From UBA7672 sp044224605 (GTDB lineage Bacteria; Pseudomonadota; Alphaproteobacteria; Caulobacterales; Hyphomonadaceae): a DNA stretch of 64,000 nt. Location of the stretch: contig JBGAKC010000007.1 of the NCBI GenBank assembly GCA_044224605.1, positions 62,001 to 126,000 on the forward strand, given 5' to 3'. Below, piece after piece: positions 60,901 through 64,000 of this stretch. Position numbers and translations under genes: made by a program. The number at the start of each line of letters is the position of its first letter. Positions within the stretch are counted from its first letter, which is position 1. The notes beneath the pieces were generated by a model. That model saw only the letters and a program-made list of their open reading frames with translations. It made no database searches and was not told where the DNA came from.

Positions 60901-60998
60901 GCGATCCGCCGCGGGCGCAGGAAGAACTCGGCTACGATCCGTGGATGGGCAACCCGCTCGGCCGCACCTTCGAAATCGGCGCAAAGAAATCTTTCTAG
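57928..60998 (+). CDS. TonB-dependent receptor, one-base frameshift
   Basis: The first frame (57928-58935) has a signal peptide (LLVGLAGAFPAWA), a plug with DRVVVTGSLIRGTPEDAALPVEVFS and NLRGIGADKTLTLLNGRRMS, and the start of the barrel. The frame then slips near 58812-58817, a run of six G. The second frame (from about 58800) continues the barrel: YDNAFTCAYNYSNYYNLVEDN through to the C-terminal FEIGAKKSF with terminal Phe. One extra G would restore a protein of about 1020 aa. Either a real frameshift or a homopolymer sequencing error. It imports a large substrate through the outer membrane. Confidence 0.85.
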
Positions 60999-61023
60999 TC
61001 TAGGTAACGTCCCTGAACCTCTG

Positions 61024-61053
61024 ACAGGCGGCTTCGGCCGCCTGTTTTGTTTT
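61024..61053 (+). terminator. Strong rho-independent terminator
   Basis: A 9-bp stem ACAGGCGGC (61024-61032) and GCCGCCTGT (61037-61045) with a TTCG tetraloop, then TTTGTTTT. It lies 25 bases after the TonB receptor stop. TTCG is a stabilising loop. Confidence 0.92.
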
Positions 61054-61059
61054 GGGGCG

Positions 61060-61812
61060 TCAGGCCTCGCTGGCGGGCAGGCGCGCGCCGTTGACGCCAT
61101 CGATGCGATAGACGCGTGCGAGAAGCTCAGTCGTCAGGACATCGGCAGGGTTCCCGTCGGCGACGATCGCGCCCTTGTCCATTAGCACCAGCCTGTCCAT
61201 GAAGCGCGCGGCGAGCGTGAGATCATGAATCACGGCCAGAACGCCCGATCCTTTCCGGGCGAGTCCCTGCAGGATCTCCATGACGTGCAGCTGATGATAG
61301 GGGTCGAGCGCCGCGATGGGTTCGTCGACGAGCAGGAGTGGCGCCTCGACCGCAAGCGCGCGGGCCAGCAGGACCAGCGTGCGTTCGCCGCCAGAGAGGA
61401 CCGTAACCGGCTTGTCCATCAGGGCGGCGCCATCCACGGATGTAATGGCGCGCTCGACGGCTGCTTCGTCGGCGGCGGAGTAGCCGCCAAAGCCGGAATG
61501 GTGGGGATAGCGGCCCAGCGTTACGACGTCCCGACCGGGCAGGCGCCATTCGACATGTCGTTCCTGCGGCAGGAAGGCGACACGGCGGGCGCGTTCGCGA
61601 CCCTGAAGCGACAGGAAATCCTGGCCGTCGATCGTGACCGCGCCACTGTCGCGCTCCCGGATGCCGAGAATGGCTTTCAGCAGGGTCGACTTTCCGGCGC
61701 CGTTGGGGCCGATCAGGCCGACCAGCTCGCCGCCGCCAAGCGACAGGGCGGCGTCGCGGACGATCGCCTTGCCCTTGATGCTGACGGAGATGTTCCTTGC
61801 TTCCAGCTTCAC
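61060..61812 (-). CDS. ABC transporter ATPase, cobalamin/iron-chelate uptake
   Basis: 250 aa from the GTG at 61812, which overlaps the FecCD stop (GTGA); longer frames lie inside the permease gene. Walker A GPNGAGKST starts at residue 35, the signature LSGGE is at 142-146, Walker B LLLVDEP at about 162-168, and HDLTLAARFMDRLVLMDKGAIVADG completes it. It matches BtuD/FecE/HmuV-type proteins. Confidence 0.92.
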   Translation of the reverse strand: MKLEARNISVSIKGKAIVRDAALSLGGGELVGLIGPNGAGKSTLLKAILGIRERDSGAVTIDGQDFLSLQGRERARRVAFLPQERHVEWRLPGRDVVTLGRYPHHSGFGGYSAADEAAVERAITSVDGAALMDKPVTVLSGGERTLVLLARALAVEAPLLLVDEPIAALDPYHQLHVMEILQGLARKGSGVLAVIHDLTLAARFMDRLVLMDKGAIVADGNPADVLTTELLARVYRIDGVNGARLPASEA

Positions 61813-62813
61813 GACTCGTACTCCGCACGAGCCTTGAAGATCAGCCACAGGAAAAACGGTGCGCCTATCAGGGCAGTGATGACGCCGAGCTGCAGCTCGC
61901 CGCGGTTCACGGCGATGAGGCGCACGGCAAGGTCGGCCGCCAGCAGCAGGCAGCCGCCCCCGAGAGCGCTGGCGAGTAGAAGGCGGCTAGGTGAATGGCC
62001 GACCAGCCGGCGCAGGAGATGCGGCACGACGAGTCCGACAAAGCCGATGCCGCCCGTCACCGCCGTGCCGGCGCCACAGCTGATTGCCACGCCCGCCACG
62101 ACAAGCAGGCGCGTTTGTCGCACATTCACGCCAAGTCCGGCGGCGGCTTCTTCGCCGAGGCTCAGCGCGTCGAGTGAGCGGGCAGTCGACATGATCATCA
62201 GCCAGCCAATGACCATCAGCGGACCCGCCAACCAGACATGGTCGAGGCTGCGGTCCGTCACCGACCCCATCAGCCAGAACACGATCTCGGCGGACGCGTA
62301 GGGATTGGGGGAGAGGTTCAGCGTGAGATAGGAAACGGAATTGGCCAACTGCGATACGGCGACGCCTGCGAGGATCAGCGTCAGCATCCCTCCGCGGCCG
62401 GCAAGGCCCAGCAGCAGGAGAACGCACAGCAACCCGCCGACGATCGCCGCGACAGGCAGGGCCAGCGGGAAGGCAAGCGAGAGGCCAGTATAGAGCGCCA
62501 GCACGGCAAACAGCGATGCGCCGGCCGACACGCCGATGATCGCAGGATCGGCCAGCGGGTTGCGCAGCAGTCCCTGCAGCACCGCGCCGCCAAGGCCAAG
62601 CGTCACGCCTTCCATTAGCGCCAGCAGCGTGCGGGGCAGGCGCACCTCCCGCATGATCGTCCAGGCCGTGTCGGCGTCACGATCCGACATCATCTTCAGG
62701 AGCTCGAACGTGCCGGCAGCCGCCGGGCCCACGAGCATCGACGCGAAAGCCAGCGCCGCCGTCAGCAGTGCGAGCAGTCCCAGAAGCACCGGATATGGAA
62801 TCGGCGGCTTCAT
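61809..62813 (-). CDS. FecCD-type permease, cobalamin/iron-chelate uptake
   Basis: 334 aa with about ten membrane helices. FecCD signatures are VRLPRTLLALMEGVTLGLGGAVLQGLLRNPLADPAIIGVSAGA and, near the end, GGIGFVGLVVPHLLRRLVGHSP. It transports cobalamin or ferric siderophore over the inner membrane. Coupled by ATGA to the binding-protein gene upstream and by GTGA to the ATPase gene downstream. Confidence 0.93.
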   Translation of the reverse strand: MKPPIPYPVLLGLLALLTAALAFASMLVGPAAAGTFELLKMMSDRDADTAWTIMREVRLPRTLLALMEGVTLGLGGAVLQGLLRNPLADPAIIGVSAGASLFAVLALYTGLSLAFPLALPVAAIVGGLLCVLLLLGLAGRGGMLTLILAGVAVSQLANSVSYLTLNLSPNPYASAEIVFWLMGSVTDRSLDHVWLAGPLMVIGWLMIMSTARSLDALSLGEEAAAGLGVNVRQTRLLVVAGVAISCGAGTAVTGGIGFVGLVVPHLLRRLVGHSPSRLLLASALGGGCLLLAADLAVRLIAVNRGELQLGVITALIGAPFFLWLIFKARAEYES

Positions 62814-63712
62814 GGCTTTGACCTCTGCGCAGCAGCCTTGCGCGCCTCAACCAGGAGTTCGACCGCGCCGAGCGCGCTGGGCGCGCCGCAGGTCGTGTAG
62901 CGTTCCGGAATGGTGATCTGCGGCGTGCGCTCCACCAACGCTTTCAGCGCCGGATGGCGCAGCGCCATTGTCGAGATGGATGGCGGATCGGTCCACGGCG
63001 TGTAGGTCGAGATCAAGCCGGGCCTGATTTTCAGGATTTCTTCCAGCGACACATTGCGATAGCCGGAAAAACCAAGCGCTTCGCCCAGCGTACGATAACC
63101 GCCTGCATGCACGACGTAGGCATAGAGGGTGTCGGCGCCCGCCACATAGTTGTTAACGCCGATGTCGGCGAAGACCGGCGGTTCGCCGGGTGGAATCTGC
63201 GCTTGCAGGGTGGCGAGCCGCTTGTCGAATTCAGCAATCACTTGCTCTGCCCGAGCCGTCTCGCCAACGGCTTCGCCCATCTTGCGGATGTTCGCGCGCA
63301 TGTCGTCGAATGTGTTTTCAGGGTCAAAGCGGATCACCTTCACGCCCTGCCGTTCCAGCATCGCGGTCGCGGCCGTCGTGCTGTATCTGCCGGCCAGGAC
63401 GAGGTCCGGCTTCGACATCAGGACTTCTTCGGCAAGGCCATGATTGATCTTGAGCTTCGAGGTCACGTCGCCCAGCCCGAGCGGGGCATTCACAGGCTGC
63501 TGCGACAGGTAGGTCACCGACGCGATACGCGAGGGATCGACGAGCCGGATCAGCAACTCGTCCGTGCAGAGGTTCATGGAAACAATCCGCTGCGGACGCT
63601 CCTGGGCGTCCGCAGCGGGAGTAACAAGACATGCGCCCGAGAGGAGACAGAGAACGAGCGCAAGGAGGCCGACAAAGTCGGTCAGCGCCCCACTATGCGT
63701 CTGCTCTTTCAT
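62810..63712 (-). CDS. Periplasmic binding protein, BtuF-like
   Basis: 300 aa with a signal peptide (LLALVLCLLSGACLVTPAADA). Fold signature of class III binding proteins: RIVSMNLCTDELLIRLVDPSRIASVTYLSQ, KPDLVLAGRYSTTAATAMLERQGVKVIRF, then FADIGVNNYVAGADTLYAYVVHAGGY. The SMNLCTDELL motif is frequent in cobalamin-type binding proteins next to a BtuB-like receptor. The substrate is inferred, not proven. Confidence 0.88.
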   Translation of the reverse strand: MKEQTHSGALTDFVGLLALVLCLLSGACLVTPAADAQERPQRIVSMNLCTDELLIRLVDPSRIASVTYLSQQPVNAPLGLGDVTSKLKINHGLAEEVLMSKPDLVLAGRYSTTAATAMLERQGVKVIRFDPENTFDDMRANIRKMGEAVGETARAEQVIAEFDKRLATLQAQIPPGEPPVFADIGVNNYVAGADTLYAYVVHAGGYRTLGEALGFSGYRNVSLEEILKIRPGLISTYTPWTDPPSISTMALRHPALKALVERTPQITIPERYTTCGAPSALGAVELLVEARKAAAQRSKP

Positions 63713-63738
63713 TCCTGCACCCCGGGCATGCCCTGAGC

Positions 63739-64000
63739 CTATTTCGACTTGTCGTCGCGGAATCGCACGCCGAAGAAGACACCTTGCGGCTGTCCAAGAT
63801 AGCCGATGACTTCCTCATACGTCTCGTCGTTCAGGTTCTCGATGCGGCCGTAGATCTCGACACCGTCGTTCAACTGATAGGACGCGCCAAGCCTGACGAG
63901 CGTGTATGGGTCCCGCGCACTGGCGATGAACGTGCCGAAGTCGGTGTCGTACTGCTCACCATTGTAGGTGACGCCAAGGTTGAGTTGGAGCGGTCCGCCG
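63739..64000 (-). CDS. TonB-dependent receptor, C-terminal part (BtuB-like)
   Basis: The frame is open from the right edge to TAG at 63741-63739. It reads GGPLQLNLGVTYNGEQYDTD, then YTLVRLGASYQLNDGVEIYGRIENLNDETYEEVIGY and ends FFGVRFRDDKSK. The YGRIENLxDExYEEVxGY sequence is the last barrel strands of BtuB/vitamin B12-type receptors. It lies 26 bases before the binding-protein gene and heads this operon. Any cobalamin riboswitch would be outside the window. Confidence 0.8.
   Translation of the reverse strand, partial: GGPLQLNLGVTYNGEQYDTDFGTFIASARDPYTLVRLGASYQLNDGVEIYGRIENLNDETYEEVIGYLGQPQGVFFGVRFRDDKSK

Overview
The window reads as a chromosome segment of a GC-rich alphaproteobacterium. 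The best guess is the Caulobacterales/Hyphomonadaceae side (inference from family content: DUF2336 and DUF1499 proteins, a membrane LuxR-type regulator next to a DUF4199 protein, soluble transhydrogenase, GTP-type PEP carboxykinase, several TonB-dependent receptors). No rRNA is present, so placement rests on protein families only. Most genes are housekeeping, densely packed, and often start by stop/start overlap with the gene before.

Regions: 1-9.2 kb holds the fbp 3' end, a DUF2336 protein, sthA, an AEC transporter, a GNAT enzyme, an acyl-CoA ligase, three small membrane proteins (one of 45 aa at 6427-6564), a ZntB/CorA transporter and tlyA. 9.4-16.3 kb holds a glycine-zipper surface protein, aroC, an amino-acid permease, an SDR-pdxH pair, a cyclase-like hydrolase and a YjbR protein. 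16.3-22.5 kb holds pckG with its terminator, a GDPD lipoprotein, and a second acyl-CoA ligase coupled to a DUF1499 protein. 22.6-32.5 kb holds oppA and oppBC split by a block of plus-strand genes, then a DUF442-type enzyme, an MBL hydrolase and sppA, ending in two tRNA genes, Pro(CGG) and Gln(TTG).

From the tRNA-Gln gene to about 49.7 kb the window is accessory in character, with some core-like genes (lemA-DUF2207) inside. It carries two distantly related TIR-transmembrane-beta-propeller proteins (34.6-37.0 kb and 46.7-49.4 kb). Each follows a small lipoprotein gene by about 158 bases, and each lies close to one copy of a 92-bp dispersed repeat with inverted-repeat ends (37050-37141, 45889-45980). 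Between them is an IS-driven scar: an ETHE1/Blh-type MBL gene cut after about 35 codons, an IS3-family remnant, a full IS3-family element with a 50-bp tandem duplication of its right end, and the 3' end of a YtcJ-like amidohydrolase. A second, unrelated transposase remnant abuts the other repeat copy. The TIR pair is the best candidate here for an undescribed envelope-sensing or immune system.

49.7-64 kb returns to ordinary organisation. It has pgaBCD (exopolysaccharide PNAG, but no pgaA, and pgaD lacks a normal start codon), and a carboxylesterase/TetR/MFS/TonB-receptor group whose receptor is split by a one-base frameshift in a G-run and is preceded by a large dyad. It ends with a minus-strand cobalamin- or siderophore-type uptake operon (TonB receptor 3' end, binding protein, FecCD permease, ATPase) running in from the right edge.
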